A stretch of 64,000 nt of DNA from Gillisella taibaishanensis (GTDB taxonomy: Bacteria > Pseudomonadota > Alphaproteobacteria > Rhizobiales > Rhizobiaceae): positions 434,001-498,000 of the forward strand of contig NZ_MKIN01000027.1 of assembly GCF_001938985.1 (NCBI RefSeq), given 5' to 3'. Below are positions 1 to 8,671 of this stretch, piece by piece. Position 1 is the first letter of the stretch, and every line of letters begins with the position of its first letter. Position numbers and translations under genes: made by a program. The notes beneath the pieces were generated by a model. That model had not been told where the DNA came from. It was given only the letters and a program-made list of their open reading frames with translations, and ran no database searches.

Positions 1-1572
1 GATACGCCCGCCTGGCAGATCCTGCTACCCTTCTTTGGCGGCATCACGCTGATCGTCGGCTCCGTCATTGCCGTGCGCCAGACCGATCTGAAGCTGATGC
101 TGGCCTATACGACCGTCGCCTCGCTCGGGCTGATGGTGATGCTGACCGGCTTCGGTTCCGACCATGCGCTGGCCGCTGCTGTGCTCTATCTGATCGCCCA
201 TTCGCTATTCAAAGGTGCGCTGTTCATGGTGGCCGGTTGCCTCGACCATGAGGCCGGCAGCCGCGACCTTACGGACCTGTCCGGGCTGAAACGGGCGATG
301 CCGATCACCTTTGTTGCATCGCTGCTGGCGGGCCTGTCCATGGCCGGCCTGCCGCCGCTGTTCGGTTTTCTCGCCAAGGAAGAGATCTATGCGGCGCTTT
401 ACGGCGGCAATCTGCGCGCCCTGCTGTTTACCGGCGTCGCCGTTATCGGCAATGCGCTGATGATGGTGGTCGGCCTTGCCTTGGCCTTCAAACCGTTTCT
501 GGGGCGCGACGCGAAAAGCCCTGCCACGGCCCATGATGGCCCTGCCCTTCTCTGGCTCGGGCCGCTTGTTCTGGCGCTGGTCGGGCTCGCTGCTGCTGTG
601 TTTTCCGCGCCGTTTCACAAGGCGATTTCCTCGCCGATGCTGAGCGCCGTTGCCCGTAAGGCGAGCGTCGTCGAGGTGTCGCTGGTGCCGCATATCGGCG
701 TGCCGCTGGCGCTGTCGGTTTTCACCATTGCGCTTGGTCTTACCCTGTTCCTGATGCTGGACCGTCTGCGGGCCGGCGTCGCCTATCTGCTCAATAACCT
801 CGGGCCCGGGCCGGATGAGGGTTTCGACCGGTTGATGGCCGGCCTGGTGCGGGCGAGCTTCCGCATCACCAATCTCATTCATGGCGGCCGGCTGGATGTC
901 TACGTGACACTGACGCTGATCCTCGTTGCCGCTGCCTTTCTGGTGCCGATGGCGGTGTTTGGCGAAGGCCCTGATTGGCCCAGCCTGCCCGGCCATATCG
1001 AGCTGCACGAAGCCGCCTTCCTGCTGATTGCCGTGTCCGGCCTTTACGCCGTGCTGCGCGCTGCCAACCGGCTCGATGCGATCGTCGCGCTCGGCATCCA
1101 GGGCTTTGCGATCTCGGTGATCTTCCTGTTGTTCGGCGCGCCGGATCTGTCCTTCACTCAGTTCATGATCGAGACGCTATCGGTGGTCATCCTGGCCTTG
1201 GCGATGACGCGGCTGAAGCTGCATCCGGCCGATCACCGGCCCTGGCCGCAGGTTCTGCTTGACGGCGCTGTGGCGCTTGCCTGCGGCACAGGCCTGATGC
1301 TGATGCTGCTGAAGGTGACGCAGGTGCCGTTCGACCCTGTGCTGACAGCGTTCTTCAACACCTATTCCAAGACCATCGCCCACGGCGCCAATGTGGTCAA
1401 CGTGATCATCGTCGACTTCCGTGGCGTCGATACGCTGGGCGAAATCGCCGTGGTGACGGTCACAGGGCTTGCCATCCTGGCGCTGATCCGCATCCGCGCG
1501 CCGAAACTGCGGCCAGACGCGCACCAATCCGGGCAGAAGGCCGAAACCGCTGACGCCGGAGGGGCGCCATGA
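1..1572 (+). CDS. mrpA: Mrp/Pha monovalent cation/H+ antiporter subunit A, 5'-truncated by the window edge
   Basis: The reading frame is open from base 1, so only the C-terminal 523 residues are visible; family members are about 960 residues. It is a hydrophobic NuoL-like antiporter subunit. The segment K-L-M-L-A-Y-T-T near codon 30 matches the conserved lysine helix of the complex I/Mrp proton-channel family. The last about 200 residues resemble the MbhD/MbhE-like tail typical of MrpA. The product sits in the inner membrane and, with MrpB-G, exchanges Na+ or K+ for protons in alkali and salt tolerance. In Sinorhizobium the same system (Pha) carries K+ efflux. The stop codon overlaps the mrpB start (ATGA), which indicates a translationally coupled operon. 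Confidence 0.95.
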   Translation, partial: DTPAWQILLPFFGGITLIVGSVIAVRQTDLKLMLAYTTVASLGLMVMLTGFGSDHALAAAVLYLIAHSLFKGALFMVAGCLDHEAGSRDLTDLSGLKRAMPITFVASLLAGLSMAGLPPLFGFLAKEEIYAALYGGNLRALLFTGVAVIGNALMMVVGLALAFKPFLGRDAKSPATAHDGPALLWLGPLVLALVGLAAAVFSAPFHKAISSPMLSAVARKASVVEVSLVPHIGVPLALSVFTIALGLTLFLMLDRLRAGVAYLLNNLGPGPDEGFDRLMAGLVRASFRITNLIHGGRLDVYVTLTLILVAAAFLVPMAVFGEGPDWPSLPGHIELHEAAFLLIAVSGLYAVLRAANRLDAIVALGIQGFAISVIFLLFGAPDLSFTQFMIETLSVVILALAMTRLKLHPADHRPWPQVLLDGAVALACGTGLMLMLLKVTQVPFDPVLTAFFNTYSKTIAHGANVVNVIIVDFRGVDTLGEIAVVTVTGLAILALIRIRAPKLRPDAHQSGQKAETADAGGAP

Positions 1573-1988
1573 ACACGCTGATCTTCCGCACGCTTGCCCC
1601 CTTCGTCACCGCGCTGATGCTGCTGTTTTCGATCTTCGTGCTGCTGCGCGGCCATAACGAGCCGGGCGGCGGCTTTATCGGCGGGCTGATCGCCGCCTCG
1701 GGCTTTGCCATTTATGGCATGGCCTTCGGGGTGCAGGCGGTGCGCCGGGCGCTGTATCTGCATCCGCTCTCGGTGGCGGGCGCCGGGCTGCTAATCTCGT
1801 GCCTGTCCGGCTTCGTCTCCGCCTTTGCCGGCGTGCCCTTCATGACGGGGCTGTGGATCTATCCTCGGCTGTTCGGTGTCGAAGTGCCGCTTGCAACCGT
1901 CACCTCCTTCGATATCGGCGTCTATCTGGTCGTGGTCGGCGCGATCACCTCGATTGCGCTGGCGCTTGGCGAACGGGAGAATGATTGA
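1569..1988 (+). CDS. mrpB: Mrp/Pha cation antiporter subunit B
   Basis: A 139-residue MnhB-domain membrane protein. The N-terminus has L-L-R-G-H-N-E-P-G-G-G-F-I-G-G, the hallmark glycine-rich motif of MrpB, followed by several hydrophobic helices. It starts with ATG overlapping the mrpA stop by four bases (ATGA), and its own stop overlaps the next ATG (TGATG). It is an essential small subunit of the hetero-oligomeric antiporter and has no catalytic role assigned in its own right. Its length is normal for the family and no defects are visible. Confidence 0.95.
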   Translation: MNTLIFRTLAPFVTALMLLFSIFVLLRGHNEPGGGFIGGLIAASGFAIYGMAFGVQAVRRALYLHPLSVAGAGLLISCLSGFVSAFAGVPFMTGLWIYPRLFGVEVPLATVTSFDIGVYLVVVGAITSIALALGEREND

Positions 1989-2365
1989 TGGAAGCGGTTT
2001 TCTCGGTTCTGGTCGGCCTGTTTGCCGCCACCGCCTTCTACCTGATCATGTCGCGCCATATCGTGCGGGTGCTGCTCGGCATGGTGCTGCTCGGCAATGC
2101 CGTCAATCTCGGCCTGTTTACGGCGGGACGGCTGACGCGCGAAGTGCCGCCGATCATGATGAATGGCGAGCAGACCCTCAGCATGGCCGCCGCCAATCCG
2201 CTGCCGCAGGCGCTGATCCTGACGGCCATCGTGATTTCCTTCTCCTTCTTCGCCTTCCTGCTGGTGCTGTCCTACCGCGCCTATCAGGACCTCGACACCG
2301 ACGATACCGACGAGATGCGGCTGGCCGAGCCGAAACATCCGCCGCTGCCGCCTCTCGATTACTGA
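1988..2365 (+). CDS. mrpC: Mrp/Pha cation antiporter subunit C (NuoK-like)
   Basis: A 125-residue NuoK homologue with three hydrophobic helices. A conserved stretch around V-R-V-L-L-G-M-V-L-L-G-N-A-V-N-L belongs to the NuoK/MrpC family. I chose the ATG at 1988, which overlaps the mrpB stop as TGATG; a TTG one codon upstream is also in frame but less likely. The C-terminus is a polar, acidic tail ending P-P-L-P-P-L-D-Y. A 22-base gap then leads to mrpD, the longest spacer inside this operon. Confidence 0.95.
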   Translation: MEAVFSVLVGLFAATAFYLIMSRHIVRVLLGMVLLGNAVNLGLFTAGRLTREVPPIMMNGEQTLSMAAANPLPQALILTAIVISFSFFAFLLVLSYRAYQDLDTDDTDEMRLAEPKHPPLPPLDY

Positions 2366-2387
2366 TAAGAAAGACTTAAGACCCCCG

Positions 2388-4043
2388 ATGGCCACTTCCC
2401 CGACCGATCCAGAGGCTCTCGCCACCGCATTGCAGGCGGCCTATGTGCAGACGCCGGTAACGCTGGCCCAATGGCTGCCGATCCTGCCGGTGGCGCTGTG
2501 CCTTGGCACCGGCGCGCTGCTGTTGATCCTGCGCGAGCGCATTCGGCTGCAGCCGTTCGTTGCCATCGGCGCCCTCTTCCTGCTGGTGCTGATCGATCTG
2601 GCACTGGTTGCCGAGGTTGCCGCGCATGGGCCGCTGACGGTCATGATGGGCCGTTGGGTGGCGCCGTTCGGCATCGCCTTCAGCGTCGACCTGACGGGGG
2701 CCTTGATGGCGCTGACCGCAGGGGTGGTCGCGCTTGCCTGCGGCATCTATGGGCTTGTCGACATCAACACGTCTGGCCGGCGCTATGGCTTCTATCCGAT
2801 GCTGATGACGCTGATGGCCGGGGTGTCTGGCGCGTTCCTGACCGGCGATATCTTCAATCTCTATGTCTGGTTCGAAGTGCTGCTGATCTCCTCCTTCGGG
2901 CTGCTGATCCTTGGCTCGGAGCGCGAGCAGATCGACGGAGCGCTGAAATATGCAGTGCTCAACCTGATCGCCACTACCCTGTTCCTGATCACCATCGGCT
3001 TTCTCTATGCAGGCTTCGGCACGCTCAACATGGCCGATATCGCCCGCAAGGCCGACAGTCTGGGCAAAACCATGCCGCTGATCACGCTGGCAACGCTGTT
3101 TTCGCTGGCCTTCCTGATGAAGGCCGCTGCGTTTCCGCTGAATTTCTGGCTGCCGGCCGCCTATCACACGCCGCGCATCGTGGTTGGAGCGCTGTTTGCG
3201 GCACTGCTTACCAAGGTCGGCATCTATAGCCTGATCCGGGTGCTGGTGATGCTGCTGCCGGTCGAGCGGGAGGTGCTGAGCTTTCCGCTGGCCATCATCG
3301 CCGCCCTGACCATGGTTCTCGGCGCCATCGGCGCGATCGGCCAGTCGGACCTGCGCCGGTTGATGGGCTTTATCGTCATTGCCGGCATCGGTTATATGTT
3401 GGCCGGCATCGCCATCGGCGCGGTGCAGGGCGTCAGCGCAGGGCTGTTTTACGCGCTGCAATCGATGCTGAGCATGGCCGCCCTCTATCTCGCCACCGGA
3501 CTTGCCGGGCGGATTGCCGGCAGCTACCGGCTGGACGCCATGGGCGGGATCTACGCCAAGGCGCCGGGTTTTGCCTTCGTCACCCTGGCGCTGTTCTTTG
3601 CCGCCAGCGGCTTGCCACCCTTTTCCGGCTTCTGGCCAAAGGTCATGCTGCTGAAAGCCGCGCTCGATATCGGCGCCTGGTGGCTGGCCGCCGCCATCCT
3701 GATGTCAGGTTTCCTGATCACCATCGCCCTTGCCCGGGTATTCCTGCTTGCCTTCTGGCGCAGCGCGCCCGAGGCCACTGCGGAACAGACGGGACCGGCG
3801 CCCGCACCGGTGACAGCGCCAATAACCGCATCGATCTTCGCTCCGATCCTGGGTCTGGCGGCAATCATCGTCGCACTCGGTCTGTTTCCGGAACGGCTGG
3901 TTTCGCTCACCCAGGATGCCGCCGTGGGACTGATCGATCCGCGGCCCTATATCCACTCCGTTTTTCCGAATGAGCCGCCCGGCCCGAACAGCGAGGCCGA
4001 CCGACCCGCCGCTGCGGACCCATCGCAGGAGCCAGCCCCATGA
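2388..4043 (+). CDS. mrpD: Mrp/Pha cation antiporter subunit D (NuoM/N-like)
   Basis: A 551-residue, highly hydrophobic antiporter subunit homologous to NuoM/NuoN, with many predicted transmembrane helices. The family motif around F-N-L-Y-V-W-F-E-V-L-L is present near residue 155; its glutamate is the conserved one needed for proton movement. A conserved lysine helix, F-L-M-K-A-A-A-F-P-L-N-F-W-L-P, lies near residue 250. The C-terminal about 40 residues are a Pro/Ala-rich polar tail. The stop overlaps the mrpE start (ATGA). With MrpA it forms the probable ion path of the complex. Confidence 0.95.
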   Translation: MATSPTDPEALATALQAAYVQTPVTLAQWLPILPVALCLGTGALLLILRERIRLQPFVAIGALFLLVLIDLALVAEVAAHGPLTVMMGRWVAPFGIAFSVDLTGALMALTAGVVALACGIYGLVDINTSGRRYGFYPMLMTLMAGVSGAFLTGDIFNLYVWFEVLLISSFGLLILGSEREQIDGALKYAVLNLIATTLFLITIGFLYAGFGTLNMADIARKADSLGKTMPLITLATLFSLAFLMKAAAFPLNFWLPAAYHTPRIVVGALFAALLTKVGIYSLIRVLVMLLPVEREVLSFPLAIIAALTMVLGAIGAIGQSDLRRLMGFIVIAGIGYMLAGIAIGAVQGVSAGLFYALQSMLSMAALYLATGLAGRIAGSYRLDAMGGIYAKAPGFAFVTLALFFAASGLPPFSGFWPKVMLLKAALDIGAWWLAAAILMSGFLITIALARVFLLAFWRSAPEATAEQTGPAPAPVTAPITASIFAPILGLAAIIVALGLFPERLVSLTQDAAVGLIDPRPYIHSVFPNEPPGPNSEADRPAAADPSQEPAP

Positions 4044-4519
4044 GGATGCTGATCGTCGCCTTGCCGCTCACGGCCGTTTGGCTCGCCATCACCGGCAGCG
4101 TCACACCTCTCAATATCGGCTTCGGCCTCGTGCTGTCGCTGGCAGTCGCCGGCTTGCTGCGTGAGCAGATCGGCCGCGCGGCAGAGCAGTTGCGGGTCAG
4201 GCCGCTCGCGCTCCTCTCCCTGATTGCGCTGTTCTTCGTCGAACTGGCCAAATCCGCCTGGCGGGTGACGGTCATCGTGCTGTCGCCGGGTCTCGACATC
4301 AAGCCGGGCATTCTCGCCTTTCCGCTGACGCTCGAGCGAGAAGCCCAGATCACGCTGCTCGCCAACCTGATCACGCTGACGCCAGGCACGCTGTCGGTGG
4401 ATGTCTCCGACGACCGCAAGTATCTCTATGTGCACGCACTCGACTGCCGCGATCCTGACGCCATCAGGCGCGACATCGCCGACGGCTTCGAGCGCAAGAT
4501 CAAGGAGGCCTTTCGATGA
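4040..4519 (+). CDS. mrpE: Mrp/Pha cation antiporter subunit E
   Basis: A 159-residue MnhE-domain protein. Two N-terminal hydrophobic helices are followed by a cytoplasmic domain containing L-I-T-L-T-P-G-T-L-S-V-D-V, the diagnostic MrpE motif. ATG overlaps the mrpD stop and the stop overlaps mrpF, so translation is coupled on both sides. The spacing and order A-B-C-D-E-F-G match group 1 mrp operons with separate mrpA and mrpB genes. Confidence 0.95.
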   Translation: MRMLIVALPLTAVWLAITGSVTPLNIGFGLVLSLAVAGLLREQIGRAAEQLRVRPLALLSLIALFFVELAKSAWRVTVIVLSPGLDIKPGILAFPLTLEREAQITLLANLITLTPGTLSVDVSDDRKYLYVHALDCRDPDAIRRDIADGFERKIKEAFR

Positions 4520-4959
4520 TGGCGACAACCTCGGAACCGCTCGCCGATTCGGCCGCTGAAATGATTGTCCGCCAGGCCTGCAATATCGGCCTGCTGCTGC
4601 TGGCGCTCGCATTCCTACTCACCGTCTACCGGGTGATGCGTGGGCCAACCCTGCCCGATCGCGTCGTCGCGCTCGACATGCTGGTCGGCATCGTCATCGG
4701 CTTCATCGCCATCTTCGCGATTCGCTCCGGCACCATGCTGTACATCGATATTGCCATCTCGCTTGGCCTTGTCGGCTTCCTGACCACGGTCGCTTTTGCG
4801 CGATTCATCCTGGTGCGCGGGGTGATTGGCGAGACGCCGGAAACGGAGCCGGCTATTCGGGCGGCGGCCGAACAATTAGCTGTGGAAAAAAGACGCAGTC
4901 AGCGCCGGCAGAAAAGATTTTTCGGAAAGAATGATGTGTCTCAAAAGGAGACAGACTAA
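4516..4959 (+). CDS. mrpF: Mrp/Pha cation antiporter subunit F with an extended basic tail
   Basis: A MnhF-domain protein with three transmembrane helices between about residues 20 and 105, including the family segment G-P-T-L-P-D-R-V-V-A-L-D. At 147 residues it is longer than most MrpF proteins, which are about 90-100. The extra length is a C-terminal cytoplasmic tail rich in Arg, Lys, Gln and Glu. Two consecutive ATGs (4516, 4519) are possible starts; the first overlaps the mrpE stop. The last codon overlaps mrpG as TAATG. Base composition drops in the tail, which is more AT-rich than the rest of the operon. Confidence 0.93.
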   Translation: MMATTSEPLADSAAEMIVRQACNIGLLLLALAFLLTVYRVMRGPTLPDRVVALDMLVGIVIGFIAIFAIRSGTMLYIDIAISLGLVGFLTTVAFARFILVRGVIGETPETEPAIRAAAEQLAVEKRRSQRRQKRFFGKNDVSQKETD

Positions 4960-5324
4960 TGGAATTGGCTGCCGCGATTTTAACGTCTGTATTAATTCTG
5001 AGCGGTTCGTTCTTTGCCGTCATCGCCGCGATCGGCCTGAACCGTCTGCCCGACCTGCTGACCCGTATGCACGCGGCCTCAAAAGCCGGCACAGTGGGAT
5101 CTGGCCTATTATTACTGGCAATTGGCATAGACTCCGGCAGTTTGTCCGTATTTGCCCGTTCAGCGTGCGGATTCTTCTTCTTTGTACTCACTGCACCTGT
5201 GTCCGCTCACCTGCTCGCAAGGGCTGCAAGACATGTCGGTTACCCGTTGGCGCAAGCGAGCGTTCTTGATGAAATGAGCAACGGAGCAGATGCGGAGAAG
5301 AAGGGTTTAGTTAACAAATTATGA
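4959..5324 (+). CDS. mrpG: Mrp/Pha cation antiporter subunit G
   Basis: A 121-residue MnhG/PhaG protein with three hydrophobic helices. The conserved segment I-G-L-N-R-L-P-D-L-L-T-R-M-H-A-A-S-K-A runs from about residue 25, which identifies the family. It is the last subunit gene of the operon. Its ATG overlaps the mrpF stop (TAATG), and its stop overlaps another ATG that opens a 31-codon frame. AT content rises toward its 3' end. Confidence 0.94.
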   Translation: MELAAAILTSVLILSGSFFAVIAAIGLNRLPDLLTRMHAASKAGTVGSGLLLLAIGIDSGSLSVFARSACGFFFFVLTAPVSAHLLARAARHVGYPLAQASVLDEMSNGADAEKKGLVNKL

Positions 5325-5416
5325 ATGCGAGAGTTCCAAAAGTATCGCAAGAACAGAACCTCACTCATATTCAAGCGGATCTTCACTTTTTGACCGACAA
5401 GAATTGGGATAAATAG
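5321..5416 (+). CDS. Possible 31-residue small ORF coupled to mrpG
   Basis: An ATG at 5321 overlaps the mrpG stop as ATGA, the same overlap used at mrpA/B, mrpD/E and mrpE/F. It opens 31 codons ending in TAG at 5416. The peptide is soluble and charged, with no signal or membrane segment, and I recognise no family. Coupling is the only support; it could equally be a chance frame in the operon's 3' untranslated region. Confidence 0.25.
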   Translation: MNARVPKVSQEQNLTHIQADLHFLTDKNWDK

Positions 5417-5739
5417 GAACTGGACATTTTTGTCGATGTTGATAATTCATTAAACGGATTATTTGCGTCGCCGAATGGCGCGCAATTAGAATGTAATTGA
5501 ACAGTAGCATGTCTTCAGTCGACGCGACCCTCCGTCGTGGATCTGGGACCGGATACAGGATTTGGAGACTACTCCCTGATCAATAAGCGTAGCTCTCTGA
5601 TGTAACGCCGCAGTCTTTGCTTGGACAGCGGCGCAATTGATGCGGGGGTATCAACACGGACCAGTCTAACTGGTTTGAATTCAATGTCGGCGGCAGGTGG
5701 CAAAAGCGCCGTCCGGCAGGTAGATGACAGGAGAAAAAC
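5417..5739. other. AT-rich gene-free region upstream of mucR
   Basis: About 320 bases with no supported gene, noticeably richer in A+T around 5430-5510 than the flanks. MucR/Ros proteins bind AT-rich DNA with TA steps and commonly repress their own gene, so this segment is the natural place for mucR promoter and autoregulatory sites. I could not define a single operator with confidence. Confidence 0.4.
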
Positions 5740-6171
5740 ATGAGTGAAACCGCATTCGGGTCGTCCGGAAACGATCTTCTCGTAGAATTGACCGCTGATA
5801 TCGTGGCTGCATATGTCAGCAACCATGTTGTACCAATCGGGGACATCAGCCATCTGATTTCGGATGTGCATTCCGCGCTCTCGAATACCTCGTCGCCGGC
5901 ACCTGTCGTGTCCGTAGTCGAAAAGCAGAAGCCGGCTGTTGCCGTTCGCAAGTCCATCCAGGGCGATCAGATCATCTGCCTGGAATGTGGCGGCTCCTTC
6001 AAGTCGCTGAAGCGGCACCTGATGACCCATCACAGCCTGGCTCCGGAAGAATACCGCGAAAAGTGGGACCTGCCGGTCGATTACCCGATGGTTGCTCCCG
6101 CCTATGCCGAAGCCCGCTCGCGGCTCGCAAAGGAAATGGGTCTCGGTCAGCGTCGTCGCCGCGCCAAGTAA
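5740..6171 (+). CDS. mucR: MucR/Ros-family zinc-finger transcriptional regulator
   Basis: A 143-residue Ros/MucR protein. The prokaryotic zinc finger is C80-x2-C83-x9-H93-x3-H97-H98 within L-E-C-G-G-S-F-K-S-L-K-R-H. The characteristic downstream segment Y-R-E-K-W-D-L-P-x-D-Y-P-M-V-A-P-x-Y follows, then a basic C-terminus. In rhizobia and agrobacteria these proteins silence AT-rich promoters and control exopolysaccharide, motility, virulence or symbiosis genes. A good ribosome-binding site (CAGGAG) lies 8-13 bases before the ATG. The gene is monocistronic, with a strong terminator just downstream. Several MucR paralogues are common, so the exact orthologue is not fixed. Confidence 0.93.
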   Translation: MSETAFGSSGNDLLVELTADIVAAYVSNHVVPIGDISHLISDVHSALSNTSSPAPVVSVVEKQKPAVAVRKSIQGDQIICLECGGSFKSLKRHLMTHHSLAPEEYREKWDLPVDYPMVAPAYAEARSRLAKEMGLGQRRRRAK

Positions 6172-6206
6172 TCCATGTTCCTGCCGCAAGACGGCAAGTA
6201 AACGCC

Positions 6207-6241
6207 AAACTCCGCTGCCCCAGGGCCTGCGGAGTTTTTTT
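6207..6241 (+). terminator. Rho-independent terminator after mucR
   Basis: Stem AAACTCCGC (6207-6215) pairs with GCGGAGTTT (6229-6237) across a 13-base loop, and the second arm runs into seven T residues. It lies 36 bases after the mucR stop. Confidence 0.85.
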
Positions 6242-6616
6242 ATGCTTGGCGAATAGATCTGACGCCAGCCCTACAGCGCCCAGCGTTTTATAAAACGCAC
6301 TAAGAACGCTGTAACTGGTCACGCTGCCTGCCTTATCCGGATTTGGGCAAAGCACATGCTTGTCTTTGCCCGAAACCCGGAGCCGAAGATCCCCACCTTC
6401 TGTGTCCAAACCTGCCGATCTGCCCCGGGAAATGTCCTGAACCGAGGCGGTTCCGGCCGATTTGATAACACGCTATACAATACGTTAACCGCGTGCTTTC
6501 ACTACACGATAAGTAATTGAGTTTATTAGCTTGGTGTTGATGAAATCTGGTGGAAAGTGACATTTGTCGCGGCGGATTTTTAGCAAATCTATAAGATTAC
6601 AAGGCTCGGGGGCAAA
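6242..6616. other. Gene-free region upstream of the RTX protease
   Basis: About 375 bases without a supported gene. The last 150 bases (6460-6610) are AT-rich, as expected for a promoter region and for possible MucR binding. No clear -35/-10 pair or operator palindrome could be singled out. Confidence 0.35.
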
Positions 6617-8449
6617 ATGGGCGTTGCGACTGTTACTTCTTCAAAGCAGGTCTGGGACACGCTGCTGAGCGGCGCCAAGTGGACGGATTCTTCGATTTCC
6701 TTTGGCTTTGCGCGATCTTCAGCCGATTACGGCTACAATTACAGCAGTACGAATGAGCCCAACCGCGGCTTCGGCTCGCTGAACTCTTTGCAGCAGGCTG
6801 CCACCCGCACAGTGCTCAAGGAAGTATCGTCCTTCACCAACCTGACTTTCACCGAAAAGAGCGGTTCGGACACGGCATCGGCAACCCTGAAGCTGGGAAT
6901 GACCTACGCGACCTCCACCGCACATGCCTACTACCCAAGTGCAGCCGAGAGCGGCGGCGATGTCTGGTTCCGCAACGACGGCACCTACAATTACCCTGTC
7001 ATGGGGAACTACGCCTATAACGAGGGCTTCTATCACGAGATCGGCCATTCGCTGGGTCTTGCTCACGGTCATGAGAAGCACAAGGGCTTTACGCCGCTGC
7101 GCGCCGACCGCGATTCCAACGAATTCACGGTCATGACCTATCGCGACTATATCGGCGATTCCACCACTGACGGCAGCGAGAACGAGACCTGGGGCAATGC
7201 CCAGTCTTACATGATGTATGACATCGCCGCCCTGCAGTATATGTACGGCGCCAATTACGCCTCGAGCGGCCAGGTCTTTTCCGGCGACACGGTCTATACG
7301 TTTTCGCCGACGACGGGCGAGATGTTCGTCAACGGCATCGGCACGGGCACACCGGGCGGCAACCGGATTTTCCGCACGGTCTGGGACGGTCATGGCACCG
7401 ATACCTATGACCTTTCCAATTACACGACCGACATGAAGATTGATCTGAGGCCCGGCGAGTGGTCGACCTTCTCGCAGGACCAGCTGGCCGATCTCGACGG
7501 CGGCAGCCGCGCCACCAATCTGGCGCGCGGCAATCTCGCCAATGCCCTCATGTTTAACAACAATCCCGCGTCGCTGATCGAAAACGCCATTGGCGGCTCC
7601 GGCCATGACATCATCACCGGCAACCAGGCCAACAACGAGCTCTGGGGCGGCGCCGGCAATGACAAGATCTATGGCGGGCTCGGCAACGACATCCTGCACG
7701 GTGGCGACGGCAACGATATGCTGTACGGCGAGGCCGGCAATGACACGCTTTATGGCGATGCCGGCAGCGATACCCTGTCGGGTGGGGATGGCAACGACAT
7801 CCTGAACGGCGGCGATGGCGACGACCTGCTGCTGGGCGGCGACGGCGCCGACACCTATATCGGCGGCAGCGGCATCGATGTCGTCAGCTACGAGTCTTCC
7901 AAGATCGGCATCATTCTCAACCTGGAAAACCCGAACGCCAGCACCGGCGACGCCCATGGCGACACTTTCACCGGCGTCGAGATCTTCATCGGCACAGCAA
8001 AGGCCGACACGATGATCGGCAATGCCGAGGACAACACCTTTTTCGGCGGCGCAGGCAATGACACGCTTTCGGGCGGTGGCGGCAACGATACGCTTTACGG
8101 CGGTGCCGGAGCCGACAAGCTCTATGGCGGCGCAGGCGCCGATCACTTCGTGTTTTCAACGCTCGCCGACAGTGCCGGCAAGGCGCTCGACATGATCTAC
8201 GATTTTTCGGTCAGTGATGGCGACAAGATCGACGTCTCGGCCATCGACGCCAATATTTTGGCTGCCGCCGATCAGGCCTTCAACTGGATCGCCAATGCAG
8301 CCTTCTCTGGCCATGCCGGCGAACTGCACGCGCAATATGGCTCGGCCTATACGACGGTCAGCGCCGATATCAATGGCGACAAGAAGGTGGATTTTGCCTT
8401 CAACATCAACAAGGGCTTCCAGCTCACTGCCGATAGCTTCATTCTGTAG
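6617..8449 (+). CDS. Serralysin-type secreted zinc metalloprotease with RTX repeats
   Basis: A 610-residue M10B peptidase. The zinc site H-E-I-G-H-S-L-G-L-A-H is at residues 140-150, and the Met-turn V-M-T-Y-R-D-Y follows near 172-178. Ca2+-binding nonapeptide repeats (G-G-x-G-x-D-x-hydrophobic-x) occupy about 325-420 and again 475-512. A serralysin C-terminal (M10_C) domain with A-D-H-F-V-F-S and repeated acidic loops ends the protein. There is no Sec signal; export should be by a type I system reading the C-terminus, but no such transporter lies in this window. It is longer than classical serralysins (about 470-490 residues) because of a segment between the two RTX blocks. A good terminator follows. 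Confidence 0.93.
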   Translation: MGVATVTSSKQVWDTLLSGAKWTDSSISFGFARSSADYGYNYSSTNEPNRGFGSLNSLQQAATRTVLKEVSSFTNLTFTEKSGSDTASATLKLGMTYATSTAHAYYPSAAESGGDVWFRNDGTYNYPVMGNYAYNEGFYHEIGHSLGLAHGHEKHKGFTPLRADRDSNEFTVMTYRDYIGDSTTDGSENETWGNAQSYMMYDIAALQYMYGANYASSGQVFSGDTVYTFSPTTGEMFVNGIGTGTPGGNRIFRTVWDGHGTDTYDLSNYTTDMKIDLRPGEWSTFSQDQLADLDGGSRATNLARGNLANALMFNNNPASLIENAIGGSGHDIITGNQANNELWGGAGNDKIYGGLGNDILHGGDGNDMLYGEAGNDTLYGDAGSDTLSGGDGNDILNGGDGDDLLLGGDGADTYIGGSGIDVVSYESSKIGIILNLENPNASTGDAHGDTFTGVEIFIGTAKADTMIGNAEDNTFFGGAGNDTLSGGGGNDTLYGGAGADKLYGGAGADHFVFSTLADSAGKALDMIYDFSVSDGDKIDVSAIDANILAAADQAFNWIANAAFSGHAGELHAQYGSAYTTVSADINGDKKVDFAFNINKGFQLTADSFIL

Positions 8450-8516
8450 ACATTCAGATCACACGGAACCCCTGACGGGGACGGCTCTGCCTTCCCCATC
8501 GACGCGTCTAGTATCG

Positions 8517-8540
8517 TCCCGCCACCCGGCGGGTTTTTTC
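8517..8540 (+). terminator. Terminator after the RTX protease
   Basis: Stem CCCGCC (8518-8523) pairs with GGCGGG (8528-8533) around a tetraloop, followed by six T residues. It lies about 70 bases after the stop. Confidence 0.75.
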
Positions 8541-8564
8541 TTGACTCATTTCCGGGCGCAACTG

Positions 8565-8671
8565 CTAAAGCGTGTCGCCGTGGGTAGGATTCACGGCGAC
8601 ACGCTTTAGCTCTTCCTTTGTCGCATGTACGTTATCGTTTAATTGCGGACAATTAAACGCGACATGCTTTA
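8565..8671 (+). repeat. 107-bp two-hairpin interspersed repeat, copy 1
   Basis: This element is about 95% identical (5 differences in 107) to 32459-32565 in the same orientation. It contains a perfect 18-bp inverted repeat (8565-8582 with 8592-8609) and a perfect 10-bp inverted repeat (8636-8645 with 8650-8659). It begins CTAAAGCGTGTCGC and ends GCGACATGCTTTA. It sits between two convergent genes, as does the other copy, which fits a rhizobial palindromic repeat that can act as a bidirectional terminator. Confidence 0.9.

Noticed and set aside
5569..6189. Minus-strand frame over mucR
   Set aside because: Antisense to a gene with a clear zinc finger, ribosome site and terminator.
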